From NCBI RefSeq assembly GCF_001675165.1, contig NZ_LROS01000001.1:1-64000 (forward strand): 64,000 nucleotides of DNA. Direction: 5' to 3'. This document shows positions 1-9,437 of the stretch, piece after piece (the first letter of the stretch is position 1; the number at the start of each line of letters is the position of its first letter). Made by a program: the position numbers and the translations under genes. The stretch comes from Clostridium ragsdalei P11. GTDB lineage: Bacteria; Bacillota; Clostridia; Clostridiales; Clostridiaceae. The notes under the pieces were generated by a model, which was not told the origin of the DNA, did not search any database, and saw nothing but the letters and a program-made list of their open reading frames with translations.

Positions 1-146
1 CATTTACACCACTTGTTTCGGATAGTTTAGGGCTTTGGTTTGTACGGCAACCTTACCCACAAGCATATGCCTTATATGTAGTTTCTGTTCGTCAGACCAG
101 AGTTTTGCCGCCGACTTCCTTTAGATTGCGTCCATGCTGGGCGCAC
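1..146 (-). mobile_element. Group II intron (IIC-like), 5' end only, runs off the window
   Basis: Read on the minus strand from 146, the sequence opens with GTGCGCCCAGCATGG, the classic 5' boundary of a bacterial group II intron. It continues with AATCTAAAGGAAGTCGGCGG and GGTCTGACGAACAGAAAC, which by memory match domain I of the Oceanobacillus-type group IIC ribozyme. The exon side is a terminator hairpin and T-run ending TTTTTTGTG, which is where IIC introns normally insert. The rest of the intron, including any reverse transcriptase, lies outside the window. The 5' block joins the later domain I block sooner than I would expect, so an internal deletion is possible. Confidence 0.75.
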
Positions 147-153
147 CACAAAA

Positions 154-181
154 AAGGATTGAGGATTATTCCCCAGTCCTT
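154..181. terminator. Hairpin terminator used as intron insertion site
   Basis: An 11-bp stem with one mismatch and one G-T pair encloses an ATAA/TTAT loop. On the minus strand it is followed by TTTTTT and then the group II intron boundary; on the plus strand a short T-rich run also follows. No minus-strand gene ends here, so it most likely served a gene left of the window in plus orientation, or is bidirectional. Positions 182-338 hold no gene, only the leader of the YyaL-like gene. Confidence 0.6.
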
Positions 182-338
182 CTTTTGTTTTGAGTGCTAA
201 AGCCTGTTATATTCTACTACCTATAATCAGATTAAACATATCCAATAACTTATTTATTACATTCTTCATTTTGTAAGACTGAAAATACTTTATCTTGGAT
301 ATACTATGTCTGTAAATAAAATACTAGGAGGTGATTCT

Positions 339-2366
339 ATGAACCTAACGAGTACACCCAATAGATTAATAAATGAAAAATCCCCATATCTCTTACAACA
401 TGCACACAATCCAGTAAACTGGTATCCCTGGGGAGAAGAAGCATTTAATAATGCTAAATCAGAAGATAAGCCTATATTTTTATCCATAGGATACAGTACG
501 TGCCATTGGTGTCATGTTATGGAAAAGGAGAGCTTCGAAGACACAGAAGTAGCTGAAATGCTAAACGATAGCTTCATATCCATAAAAGTAGACAGAGAAG
601 AAAGGCCGGATATAGACAGTATATATATGCATATATGTCAGTCCATCACTGGAAGTGGCGGATGGCCTCTTACAATTATCATGACACCTGATCAAAAGCC
701 TTTTTTTGCAGGTACCTATTTCCCAAAAAATAGCAGGCATGGCCTCATGGGGCTAATGTCCATTTTAGACTACATTAAAAAGGCATGGAAAAACAATAGA
801 AGTGAACTTTTAAATACCAGCACACAAATATTGGATTCCTTAAAAAATTCAAAGGAAACTTCTAATGAAACCATTAATGAAGATATCTTTCAAAAAACTT
901 TTTTAAATTTCAAATATGATTTTGATCCTATATATGGAGGTTTTGGAGACTTTCCCAAATTTCCTTCAGCTCATAATTTACTTTTTTTACTCAGATACTT
1001 TTTCAAAACTAAAGATCCTTCTGCTATAGAGATGGTAGAAAAAACATTGAACTATATGAGGGAAGGTGGAATATACGACCATATAGGTTTTGGCTTTAGC
1101 CGCTATTCTGTAGATAGAAAGTGGCTTGTTCCACATTTTGAAAAAATGCTCTATGACAATGCACTCTTAATTATAGCCTATATTGAAACCTTTCAAGCTA
1201 CAGGTAATAAAAAATATTGTAAAACAGCAGAAGAAATACTGAGTTATGTATTAAGGGACATGACTTCAAATGAAGGTGGATTTTACTCTGCAGAAGATGC
1301 AGATTCTGAAGGTGAAGAAGGTAAATTTTATGTCTGGTCAGAGGAAGAAATAAAAGATATACTTCAAGAAGAAGATGGCAGCAAATTTTGCTCTTATTTT
1401 AATGTAACAAAAGGTGGAAATTTCGAAGGCAAGAATATTTTAAACTTAATAAATAGTTCTATTCCAGAAGATGATGTGCAATTTATAGAAAATTGTAGGG
1501 AAAAATTATTTGCTGAAAGAGAAAAAAGAATACATCCTTATAAAGATGATAAGATTCTAACCTCCTGGAACGGCCTAATGATTGCTGCTATGTCAATAGC
1601 TGGCAGAGTCTTAAACAACTCTAAATATACTAAAGCTGCCAAAAAAGCTGTAGATTTCATTTATAAGAACTTAGTGAGATCAGATGGTCGTCTCCTTGCA
1701 AGATATCGTGATGGAGAAGCTTCTTTTTTAGGCTATCTAGATGATTACTCCTTTTTAATATGGGGACTTATAGAATTGTATGAAACAACCTACAGCACAG
1801 ATTATCTAAAAAAGGGACTGGAACTCAATGAAGATTTATTAAAACTTTTCTGGAATAAAGAAAATGGAGGCTTCTTCCTTTATGGAAATGACGGTGAAAA
1901 ATTAATTACAAGGCCAAAGGAAATATACGATAGTGCCATTCCCTCTGGTAATTCCGTAGCCACATTAAATTTGTTGCGATTGTCCCATTTAACAAGCAGT
2001 TATGATTTTGAAGATAAAGCTAAACAGCTATTCGAAGCTTTTTCAAAAGAAATAAATAGTTTCCCAAGAGCATGCTCATTTTCTCTTATAGCACTTTTAT
2101 TTTCAAAATCACCTATAAGGCAAATTATTGTATCTGCAGGCAGCAACATTGAGGAAGGTAAGCAAGTAGTTCATATGATAAATGAGAAATTTAATCCTTT
2201 TACAATTTCAATTTTGTACTGCAATTTAAATAAAGACTTGAGCACTATTTCCCCTATTATAGAAAACTATATAGATATCAACAATAAAACTACCACATAC
2301 ATTTGTGAAAACTTTACCTGCAAAAAACCTATAACAGACATTAATTTATTAAAGAAAATATTATAA
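339..2366 (+). CDS. YyaL/SPATA20-like protein with thioredoxin-like N-terminus
   Basis: The 675-residue product belongs to the DUF255 thioredoxin-domain family (bacterial YyaL, animal SPATA20). The N-terminal part carries [12 protein letters not shown] and the [14 protein letters not shown] segment with its CHWC redox-like motif, followed by EERPDID and GSGGWPLT, all family hallmarks. The remainder (roughly residues 200-675) is the alpha/alpha-barrel part, with [12 protein letters not shown] and [10 protein letters not shown]. The start at 339 is chosen because AGGAGGTGATTCT sits directly before that ATG; an ATG at 306 has no ribosome site. The biochemical role is unknown; a redox or sugar-epimerase-like function is only inference from the folds. 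It is monocistronic and ends in a hairpin terminator. Confidence 0.9.
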   Translation: MNLTSTPNRLINEKSPYLLQHAHNPVNWYPWGEEAFNNAKSEDKPIFLSIGYSTCHWCHVMEKESFEDTEVAEMLNDSFISIKVDREERPDIDSIYMHICQSITGSGGWPLTIIMTPDQKPFFAGTYFPKNSRHGLMGLMSILDYIKKAWKNNRSELLNTSTQILDSLKNSKETSNETINEDIFQKTFLNFKYDFDPIYGGFGDFPKFPSAHNLLFLLRYFFKTKDPSAIEMVEKTLNYMREGGIYDHIGFGFSRYSVDRKWLVPHFEKMLYDNALLIIAYIETFQATGNKKYCKTAEEILSYVLRDMTSNEGGFYSAEDADSEGEEGKFYVWSEEEIKDILQEEDGSKFCSYFNVTKGGNFEGKNILNLINSSIPEDDVQFIENCREKLFAEREKRIHPYKDDKILTSWNGLMIAAMSIAGRVLNNSKYTKAAKKAVDFIYKNLVRSDGRLLARYRDGEASFLGYLDDYSFLIWGLIELYETTYSTDYLKKGLELNEDLLKLFWNKENGGFFLYGNDGEKLITRPKEIYDSAIPSGNSVATLNLLRLSHLTSSYDFEDKAKQLFEAFSKEINSFPRACSFSLIALLFSKSPIRQIIVSAGSNIEEGKQVVHMINEKFNPFTISILYCNLNKDLSTISPIIENYIDINNKTTTYICENFTCKKPITDINLLKKIL

Positions 2367-2371
2367 AAAAC

Positions 2372-2402
2372 AGGCATATAAAACTTACAATTTTATGTGC
2401 CT
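2372..2402 (+). terminator. Terminator after the YyaL-like gene
   Basis: AGGCATATAAAA pairs with TTTTATGTGCCT (one G-T pair) around a short loop, six bases after the stop codon, with a weak AT-rich tail. Confidence 0.6.
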
Positions 2403-2487
2403 ATTTAAAAATAATTTTATTGTAGTAACCTTTTCATAATAACCTGCATATTATATTATTATGTATAATTTTATCAGGAGGTAACTC

Positions 2488-2907
2488 ATGTACTGTTACA
2501 CTTACATGAATCAATTTACTTGCGTTTTCAATGAACTTCAACTGTGGTCTCATATTTCAAGTGACCATCCAATTTTTCTCAAGACTGTGGCTTCCCTCTC
2601 TAACATTAAACTACCAAAACCTATAGTAGATGGCTTAAATAACATTCACAATGCGTTTTTAAAATTATATAACAATGCAGTTCAGCTGAAAAAGCCTACA
2701 AACACCAATCCCTCTCAATATACTATGCATATAAAAAAATTAATTGATGAATTCATATATTACGATACCCGTGCCCTATCTTTTTATCCTCAATTGCTTA
2801 CTTTAGCAAAAACAAATAAAGCTTGGCAGGAACTAGTTAGACACATAATTAATGAACAAGCCTTTATGCTTGAGTTATTTAAAAATTTAAGACAGCAACT
2901 AAGATAA
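2488..2907 (+). CDS. Small helical protein, DUF2935-like
   Basis: The 139-residue protein is predicted to be all helical with no signal peptide or membrane segment. The opening ELQLWSHISSDHPIFLKTVA resembles repeats of the DUF2935 family, whose members have a ferritin-like helical bundle and are common in clostridia and bacilli. Typical DUF2935 proteins carry two such units of about 130 residues, so this would be a single-unit form. It has a strong AGGAGG site 7 bases before ATG and sits alone between terminators, upstream of Mn catalase. Function is unknown; the family assignment rests on one motif. Confidence 0.6.
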   Translation: MYCYTYMNQFTCVFNELQLWSHISSDHPIFLKTVASLSNIKLPKPIVDGLNNIHNAFLKLYNNAVQLKKPTNTNPSQYTMHIKKLIDEFIYYDTRALSFYPQLLTLAKTNKAWQELVRHIINEQAFMLELFKNLRQQLR

Positions 2908-3027
2908 ATTTTTAAATGCAATTCCTAACATATTGGTCAAAAATACTAAGAACCTTTTTATTCAATCTTCTCCTTTAGTTTTTCTATATGTTGAATTTAC
3001 ATTAATTATGAAATGTATTATATGTGT

Positions 3028-3076
3028 TCATTTTGTAAAAACTAAATTAGATTCATAAATATAAGTTACAAAATGA
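3028..3076 (+). promoter_or_regulatory. 11-bp inverted repeat in the Mn catalase leader
   Basis: TCATTTTGTAA (3028-3038) and TTACAAAATGA (3066-3076) are perfect inverted repeats 27 bases apart. The right arm touches the GGAGAGG ribosome site of the catalase gene. It could be an operator pair or an mRNA hairpin that sequesters the ribosome site. Confidence 0.45.
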
Positions 3077-3095
3077 AGGAGAGGTTGATATACTA

Positions 3096-3791
3096 ATGTT
3101 TAAACATGAGAAGCCGCTTTTAAAAGAAGTTAAAGTAGAGAAACCCAATCCACAATATGCAGTACTAATGCAAGAACAATTAGGTGGTGGAAATGGTGAA
3201 CTCAAAGCTGCTATGCAGTACTTATCCCAGAGTTTTAGAGTAAATGATCCTGCAATAAAGGATTTATTTTTAGATATTGGTTCAGAAGAACTCAGCCATA
3301 TGGAAATGGTTGCCCAAACTGTAAATTTGTTAAACGGTCATTCAGTTGATTTCAATTCAGTAGGTAGTGGAGAAATTGAAACTCACGTATTAGGTGGATT
3401 AGCACCAGTATTAATGAACTCTTCTGGCGAACCATGGACTGCAAATTATGTAACCGTTACAGGAGATCTTGTTGCAGACTTGCTTTCAAATATAGCATCT
3501 GAGCAAAGGGCAAAAGTAGTATACGAATACTTATATCGTCAAGTCAATGATAAATATGTACGTGAGACAATAAATTTCTTACTAGAACGTGAAGAAGCTC
3601 ACAATGCACTATTTAGAGAGGCATTAAATAAAGTTAAAGATACAGGTTCAAATAAGGATTTTGGTGTAACCCAAGATTCCAAATTGTATTTTGACCTTTC
3701 AACACCAGGTAGATACTATGGAGACCCTAATCCTACAGAACCTAGCTTTACAAATCCTAAAAAAGAGCAGGAATTGGCAGGGAAACATTAA
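3096..3791 (+). CDS. Manganese catalase (CotJC-like)
   Basis: The 231-residue protein is a dimanganese catalase that converts hydrogen peroxide to water and oxygen. The five metal ligands of the family can be placed: E35 in GGNGELKAAM, E65 and H68 in SEELSHME, E135 in IASEQRAK and H168 in EREEAHNAL. It is shorter than the lactobacillar enzyme and similar in length to spore-coat CotJC proteins, so a spore-associated role is plausible in this sporulating genus. The start follows a GGAGAGG site 11 bases upstream. It is monocistronic, with a strong terminator 55 bases after the stop. Confidence 0.93.
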   Translation: MFKHEKPLLKEVKVEKPNPQYAVLMQEQLGGGNGELKAAMQYLSQSFRVNDPAIKDLFLDIGSEELSHMEMVAQTVNLLNGHSVDFNSVGSGEIETHVLGGLAPVLMNSSGEPWTANYVTVTGDLVADLLSNIASEQRAKVVYEYLYRQVNDKYVRETINFLLEREEAHNALFREALNKVKDTGSNKDFGVTQDSKLYFDLSTPGRYYGDPNPTEPSFTNPKKEQELAGKH

Positions 3792-3845
3792 TTAATTATA
3801 AAAATTTATTTTGGAAACCTTTTATAATCATACATGAAGATAAGC

Positions 3846-3878
3846 AAACACATACCGATTTGAATACGGTATGTGTTT
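3846..3878 (+). terminator. Terminator after Mn catalase
   Basis: A perfect 12-bp stem (AAACACATACCG with CGGTATGTGTTT) around a 9-base loop, followed by a short CTT tail. Confidence 0.8.
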
Positions 3879-3976
3879 CTTAATACATTTTGAAAGGAAA
3901 TAACAAATCAAAGATGTGAAAGAAAGTAAAATAGCAAATGTATCTATAAAACCTTCAAATAAACGCATATTCAACT

Positions 3977-5845
3977 TTATACCAATAGTTGATTAAATTT
4001 ATATGTTGAACAAACCACACTTTCAATATTTTCTACAGGTATAGGTTTGCTAAATAAGTATCCTTGAACTCTCTCACAATTCATAGATTGAAGTATTTCA
4101 AATTGTTTTGCAATTTCTACTCCTTCAGCAATTACATTTATATTCATCTTGTGAGATAAATGTATTATGCCATCTACTACAGAGCAATCTTTGGAATTAA
4201 AATGAATTCGATCAATAAAGGATTTATCGATTTTAAGAGCATTTATAGGAAGTAATCTTAAATAATTTAATGAAGAATAGCCTGTTCCAAAATCATCTAA
4301 AGCAATGTTAATTCCAAGTTTTCTCAATTTTTCTAAGGCAGCTATATTAGATTGCAAAGATTGCATAACTTCACTTTCTGTAATTTCAATTTCTAAAAGT
4401 TTTGGTGGAAGATTAGTTTTAGCCAAAACTGTTTCTACCATTTTTAAAAAACCTGGATCCTGCAGTTGAACTACTGAAACATTTACTGACATAATACCAA
4501 AATCATATCCTTTGTCGAGCCATTGTTTATGCTGCTTGCAAGCAGTTTCTAGTACCCATTTACCAATAGGTACTATTAATGAGGTATCTTCAGCTACAGG
4601 AATAAATTCAACCGGAGAAATAAATTCATTTTCTATGTTTCCCCATCTTAGTAAGGCTTCCATAGCTTTAATTTCTCCAGTTTTACAGTCAATCTGAGGC
4701 TGATAATATAACTGAAATTCATTATTTTCCAAAGCAGTTCTTAAACCCTCTTCTAGCTCTGCTTTTCGTAAAACTTCATAAGACATTCTACTATTATAGA
4801 ATTCATATCTGTTTTTACCTGAATTTTTTGCTTTATACATAGCTGTATCTGCATTTTTCAGTAAAGAATTAGTAGTAGTTCCATCCTGGGGATATATAGA
4901 AATTCCTATACTAACACTAATGAAAATTAACTTTTCATTTATTTTAAATGAGCCTTTAAATGCAGATATTATTGTATTGCAAATTTTTACAATATCATTT
5001 TTATGTTTTATATTATGCTGTATTATTAAAAATTCATCTCCACCTAATCTAAATACAGTATTATCTTCTCTCATAATATTCTTTAATGTATTTGCCACAT
5101 ATTGAAGGAGCTTATCCCCATGTTGATGACCTAAAGTATCATTTACTTTTTTAAAATTATCTATATCTATAAAAAGTACTGATCCTTTTTTGATACTTTC
5201 ATTAGAGTTTTTTAGTACTTTATCTAGCGTATCTTGGAACATTTTTCTATTAGGAAGAGTTGTTAAACTATCATAATAACCTACATATTTATATTTATCC
5301 TGTATAATCTTTTGCTCTGTAATGTCAGTAATGTAACCTGCCATTTTTAAAGCTTTTCCTTTTGCATTTCTAAGTGCCTTTGCTCTAATAAAAATCCATT
5401 TTTTCTTTCCACATTTAGTTGTTAATTTAAACTCGCATTCACAAAAAGGAGTTATCCCTGCTAGGTGATCCTCCAAATAATTTAACACTATCTTTTTACT
5501 TTCATCTGGTAACAATTTTCCTAATATGATTTTAAGATTATCATTCTTGCTAACTTTGTATCCAGTAATTTCTTCCCACTTATCTGAAGCAAAAAAACTA
5601 TTTTTCTCTATGTCATATTCCCAAATAGCACCATTAGAACCTTCTATAGCTAGTTTATATCTTTTCTCTATCAATTTTCTTTTTTTATCATTTATGAAAA
5701 CTACAATTATAAATACTAATGATACTACAAATATGCTTATTGAAATAAGAACTAATGTTTGGCATTTCCCAGGAAAAGAAATATCGCCTAGAGTTTCTAA
5801 GTTGTCAATTATTAAAAACAACTTTTTTTCTAAAGTACTTACCAT
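3977..5845 (-). CDS. Membrane-anchored PAS-GGDEF-EAL cyclic di-GMP enzyme
   Basis: The 622-residue protein combines one transmembrane helix (about residues 29-51), a PAS/PAC sensor (about 64-180), a GGDEF domain with intact RLGGDEF and an EAL domain with KAMEALLRW, NVSVVQL, EITESEVM and DDFGTGYSSL. Both the diguanylate cyclase and the phosphodiesterase motifs are complete, so either or both activities are possible; the position of the inhibitory I-site reads REDN rather than RxxD. The start at 5845 is preferred over an ATG 18 bases upstream because GGAAGGTG is positioned for it. It probably sets local c-di-GMP in response to a cytoplasmic ligand. Part of its EAL domain is duplicated at 6.2-6.3 kb. 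Confidence 0.92.
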   Translation of the reverse strand: MVSTLEKKLFLIIDNLETLGDISFPGKCQTLVLISISIFVVSLVFIIVVFINDKKRKLIEKRYKLAIEGSNGAIWEYDIEKNSFFASDKWEEITGYKVSKNDNLKIILGKLLPDESKKIVLNYLEDHLAGITPFCECEFKLTTKCGKKKWIFIRAKALRNAKGKALKMAGYITDITEQKIIQDKYKYVGYYDSLTTLPNRKMFQDTLDKVLKNSNESIKKGSVLFIDIDNFKKVNDTLGHQHGDKLLQYVANTLKNIMREDNTVFRLGGDEFLIIQHNIKHKNDIVKICNTIISAFKGSFKINEKLIFISVSIGISIYPQDGTTTNSLLKNADTAMYKAKNSGKNRYEFYNSRMSYEVLRKAELEEGLRTALENNEFQLYYQPQIDCKTGEIKAMEALLRWGNIENEFISPVEFIPVAEDTSLIVPIGKWVLETACKQHKQWLDKGYDFGIMSVNVSVVQLQDPGFLKMVETVLAKTNLPPKLLEIEITESEVMQSLQSNIAALEKLRKLGINIALDDFGTGYSSLNYLRLLPINALKIDKSFIDRIHFNSKDCSVVDGIIHLSHKMNINVIAEGVEIAKQFEILQSMNCERVQGYLFSKPIPVENIESVVCSTYKFNQLLV

Positions 5846-5987
5846 AAATATAGCACCTTCCATTTAAGTATATAAAGTTAATTTTATTCAATATATTTTC
5901 TATCAATAATTTAATTAGCAATTTTTATGCCATAGGTTAATTTATGGTATTTATGTTTGTTAAATTTTTTTCAGTATCAATTTAATA

Positions 5988-6033
5988 CGCAATTATCTCA
6001 TAATGATAAATTTATCATTATGAGATAATTGCG
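5988..6033. terminator. 46-bp perfect palindrome, probable terminator
   Basis: A perfect palindrome from CGCAATTATCTC to GAGATAATTGCG, lying just downstream of the minus-strand gene remnant at 6050-6316. It occupies the place that the terminator at 11554-11608 occupies after the intact CWB2 gene, so it is probably the terminator of the remnant. 5846-5987 shows nothing else. Confidence 0.55.
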
Positions 6034-6049
6034 CTTATTAATCAGTTAA

Positions 6050-6316
6050 TCACTCTATTCCCCAATTATCAAATTTATCTATGACCCACCTATTTCCATC
6101 ATAAACTAAAGTGGCATTGGCATAGGATATCTCTCCAAAATAATAACCCTTTAATGTAATGTCTGCTTTATTACCATTATATTTTTTATTTACAAGCTCC
6201 ACTCCTTCAGCAACTACACTTATATTCATCTTGTGAGATAGATTTATTATGCCATCTACTACAGAACAATCTTTGGAATTAAAATGAATTCGAACAATAA
6301 AGAATTTATCAATTTT
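6050..6316 (-). pseudogene. Chimeric remnant: EAL-domain piece fused in frame to CWB2-protein C-terminus
   Basis: One open frame of 88 codons lacks a start. Its first half (FNSKDCSVVDGIINLSHKMN then VVAEGVE) copies the EAL domain encoded at about 4.1-4.25 kb (FNSKDCSVVDGIIHLSHKMN). Its second half (KKYNGNKADITLKGYY, then VYDGNRWVIDKFDNWGIE and stop) copies the C-terminus of the CWB2 protein at 11.6 kb. The switch falls near VEL/VN, where the two parents share only a few bases. A stop lies directly upstream at 6317-6319, and the bases beyond it read FILNGTYAIQKGTVKN in another frame, possibly a third fragment. Confidence 0.85.
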
Positions 6317-6376
6317 TCACTGTTCCTTTTTGTATTGCATAAGTACCGTTAAGTATAAACCTATTATTTATTTTAA

Positions 6377-9300
6377 TTAAACGTTATTTGACTTTTTTCT
6401 AAAATGTTTCTTAAAATCATTCAAATATGTGTATACAACCGGTACAAACAGCAGCGTCAATAATGTGGACGTAATTAATCCTCCAATAATTGCAAAAGCC
6501 AAAGGTGCACGAAGTTCCGAACCTGTACCATTAGCTAATGCTGTAGGAAGCATACCAAAAATCATTGCTAAACTTGTCATAATAATTGGTCTTAAACGTG
6601 TACGTCCTGCTTCAATTAAAGCTTCTTTTAAATCCATTCCTTTACTGTAATTTTGTTTTGCAAAATCGATAAGCAAAATTGCATTTTTAGTAACCAATCC
6701 CATTAACATGATAACACCTATCATAGACATCATATCCAGCTCTTTATTACCAATAAACAATCCTAAAATGGCACCTATAATAGCTAATGGTAAAGAAAGT
6801 AGAATAGCAAATGGATCTACAAAACTTTCAAACTGAGCTGCAATTACAAGGAATACAAATAAAATTCCCATACCAAGTGCTTCAATTAAGCCTACCATTG
6901 CTTGGCTCATCTGGTCATCTGACCCTCCAGCAGACATTTTTATTCCACTTGGAATAGGAGCGTCACTCTTAATTTTGCTAGTAAAAGTGCTAGTGAAACG
7001 TGCTGATGGCATTCCAACACAATTTGCTGTTAACTGAATTTCTCTTTGTTTATCATATCTATTAATTGTAGATGAAGACGTAGTAAAAACTTCTTTAGTT
7101 ACTTGATCAATAGGAACCATATTTCCTTTTGTACCAGGAACATATATTCCATCTAAACTGTTAAGATCCTTCTTATCAGCGTCTTGAAGCTGCATACGAA
7201 CGTCATATCTATCCTTTTCTGTTTCATACTGGCTTACTACACTTCCATTAAATAAAGTACTTAGTGTACTGGAAATTGAACTTGGACTTACTCCTAAATC
7301 AGCAGCTTTATCACGATCTACATCAAAGTCTACTTCTGGTTTTCCAGCCTTATAGCTAAGACTTACATCTGCAGCTCCAGGAGTGTTTTTTGCTACTTTT
7401 TTAGCCTTTAACGCATATTTCTGAAGCTTTGTAAAATCATCACCTGTAATGTGATACTGAGCCGCTTTACCCGGAATCATTCCCCCACCTACAACAATTG
7501 ATAAATCAATCCCTGAAATACTTTTTAAATCTTGTCGCATTTTTGCTCCAATTTCATCAATACTTTCTTTCCTATCCTGTTTATCTGAAAGTTTTACAAG
7601 AAAATCAACTTTATCTGCTTTCACCGTAGAATATATGTACTTTACATTACTATTCTTTTTAATTATTTTTCCCATATTATTAGCGATCTTTGAAGCATTA
7701 TTTAATGTAGAACCCGAATCTAGATTTGCTTCTATATCAAGCTCTCCAGTATCACCTGTGGCAATAAAACCCGTATTTAACTTTGTAGCTAAGAATAAAC
7801 TTCCTATTAATAATATCATTGGTATTATTATAACTAAACGTCTATGTCCTAATGCTACCTTTAATGCCCTAGCATAAAAATCAGCTAATTTGTCAAATAA
7901 TCTGCTGAACTTCTCAAGAAACCCTCCTATTATAGGTATTTCTTTCTCTTCACTTTTCAAATGTTTAGAGGAAAGTAGCGGTACTGTGGTAAGGGATACA
8001 AATAACGATACCAAAACACTGGCAACAACAGTTAATCCAAATTGTATAAGGAACTTTCCTACCAAACCATTAACCATAGCAATAGGAAGAAATACTGCTA
8101 CAAGCGCAAAGGTAGTAGCCATAACTGCAAGTCCTATTTCAGAAGTACCTTCTTTTGCTGCTTGAATTGCAGTTTTTCCCATATGTAAGTGACGTATAAT
8201 ATTTTCTATAACAACTATAGCATCATCAATAAGTAATCCAACAGCAATAGATAAAGCCATTAAAGACACTGTATTAAGTGAAAAATTCATAATTTTCATT
8301 GCTGCAAAAGTAGTAATTATAGATACTGGAATAGAAATTCCAGCAATTGCAGTACTAGCAATATTCTTAAGAAATATAAAAACTATAATTACTGCAAGTA
8401 AACATCCTTCTATCATTGTTTTTTCAACATCTTTAACTGAAGCAATTATAGATGATGAATTATCACGAACAAGTTGAACCTTAACTCCTTGCGGCAAACT
8501 TTTATTAATATCGGTAAGTTCTTTTTTAACAGCATTAGCTACTTCTACAGTATTTGAATTAGATTGTTTAATAATATCAATACCAATTGCTTTTTTACCA
8601 TTATAAAAAGATAAGCTGTCTTGTTCCTTGCTGCTGTCTTCGACTTGTGCAATATCCTTAAGTCTAACTTGACTCCCATTACGTGTTGTAGCTAAAATAT
8701 TAAGAAAATCATCTACATTTTTTATAGCTGCATTAGTTTTTAAACTTATTTCTGTATCTCCAGAAGAAATTTTGCCGCTGGACACATCAATATTATCACT
8801 ACTTAAACTATTGGTGATTTCTGGAATTGTAATGTTAAAGGAATTCATTTTTTCTTTATCAAGATTTATATGAATCTCCCGTTCCTGTTTTCCATAAGTA
8901 TTAACAGCCCCAACACCATTTGTAGTTTGCAGTTTTTTTACAATGTTATCATCTACTAAATCCGACAACTCTCTATCAGACATTGATCCAGTTACAGCAA
9001 GAGAAAAAATAGCTTGTGCACTAGCATCATATTTTGAAACTACAGGCTCATTAATATCCCTTGGTAAGTCACCACGGATATTAGATAACTTATCTTTTAC
9101 ATCCTGTGCTGCCTCAGCTGAAGATTTGTCTAATTCAAATGAAATAGTAGTATTAGAAACTCCTTCTGTTATGGTTGAATTAATATGGCTAACACCAGAT
9201 ATTTGTCCCACAGCATCTTCTACTTTTTTTGTTATCTTTGATTCAATTTGGTCTGGAGCCGCTCCACTTTGAGTTATCGTAACAGATACAGCTGGAGTAT

Positions 9301-9421
9301 CAACATTTGGAAACTGATCAACAGATAACCCTAAGTAACTACTTACACCTAAGGTTAGTAAAACAATAATTATTACTGTAGCAAATACGGGCCTTTTTAA
9401 ACTAACATCTGTTAAAAACAT
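6377..9421 (-). CDS. RND efflux permease, HAE1/AcrB type
   Basis: The 1014-residue protein is a full-length proton-driven RND pump. It begins FLTDVSLKRPVFATVIIIV and VDQFPNVDTP, as usual for the family, has two large extracytoplasmic loops between TM1-2 and TM7-8, and carries the proton-relay pair in GLLIDDAIVVIEN near residue 400. It probably exports drugs, solvents or fatty-acid-like compounds together with the adaptor encoded 16 bases upstream. A Gram-positive cell lacks the outer-membrane channel, so the pair must work across one membrane. The start follows AGGAGG with a long 12-base spacer. Transcription comes from upstream of the adaptor, near the TetR gene. Confidence 0.93.
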   Translation of the reverse strand: MFLTDVSLKRPVFATVIIIVLLTLGVSSYLGLSVDQFPNVDTPAVSVTITQSGAAPDQIESKITKKVEDAVGQISGVSHINSTITEGVSNTTISFELDKSSAEAAQDVKDKLSNIRGDLPRDINEPVVSKYDASAQAIFSLAVTGSMSDRELSDLVDDNIVKKLQTTNGVGAVNTYGKQEREIHINLDKEKMNSFNITIPEITNSLSSDNIDVSSGKISSGDTEISLKTNAAIKNVDDFLNILATTRNGSQVRLKDIAQVEDSSKEQDSLSFYNGKKAIGIDIIKQSNSNTVEVANAVKKELTDINKSLPQGVKVQLVRDNSSSIIASVKDVEKTMIEGCLLAVIIVFIFLKNIASTAIAGISIPVSIITTFAAMKIMNFSLNTVSLMALSIAVGLLIDDAIVVIENIIRHLHMGKTAIQAAKEGTSEIGLAVMATTFALVAVFLPIAMVNGLVGKFLIQFGLTVVASVLVSLFVSLTTVPLLSSKHLKSEEKEIPIIGGFLEKFSRLFDKLADFYARALKVALGHRRLVIIIPMILLIGSLFLATKLNTGFIATGDTGELDIEANLDSGSTLNNASKIANNMGKIIKKNSNVKYIYSTVKADKVDFLVKLSDKQDRKESIDEIGAKMRQDLKSISGIDLSIVVGGGMIPGKAAQYHITGDDFTKLQKYALKAKKVAKNTPGAADVSLSYKAGKPEVDFDVDRDKAADLGVSPSSISSTLSTLFNGSVVSQYETEKDRYDVRMQLQDADKKDLNSLDGIYVPGTKGNMVPIDQVTKEVFTTSSSTINRYDKQREIQLTANCVGMPSARFTSTFTSKIKSDAPIPSGIKMSAGGSDDQMSQAMVGLIEALGMGILFVFLVIAAQFESFVDPFAILLSLPLAIIGAILGLFIGNKELDMMSMIGVIMLMGLVTKNAILLIDFAKQNYSKGMDLKEALIEAGRTRLRPIIMTSLAMIFGMLPTALANGTGSELRAPLAFAIIGGLITSTLLTLLFVPVVYTYLNDFKKHFRKKSNNV

Positions 9422-9437
9422 AATTAAATATAACCTC

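Noticed and set aside
5988-6033. Recombinase attachment site at the 46-bp palindrome
   Set aside because: Its position after a gene remnant and the equivalent hairpin after the intact parent gene make a terminator the simpler reading.
6317-6376. Coding fragment FILNGTYAIQKGTVKN beyond the chimera
   Set aside because: Too short to assign; mentioned in the pseudogene entry but not called as a feature.
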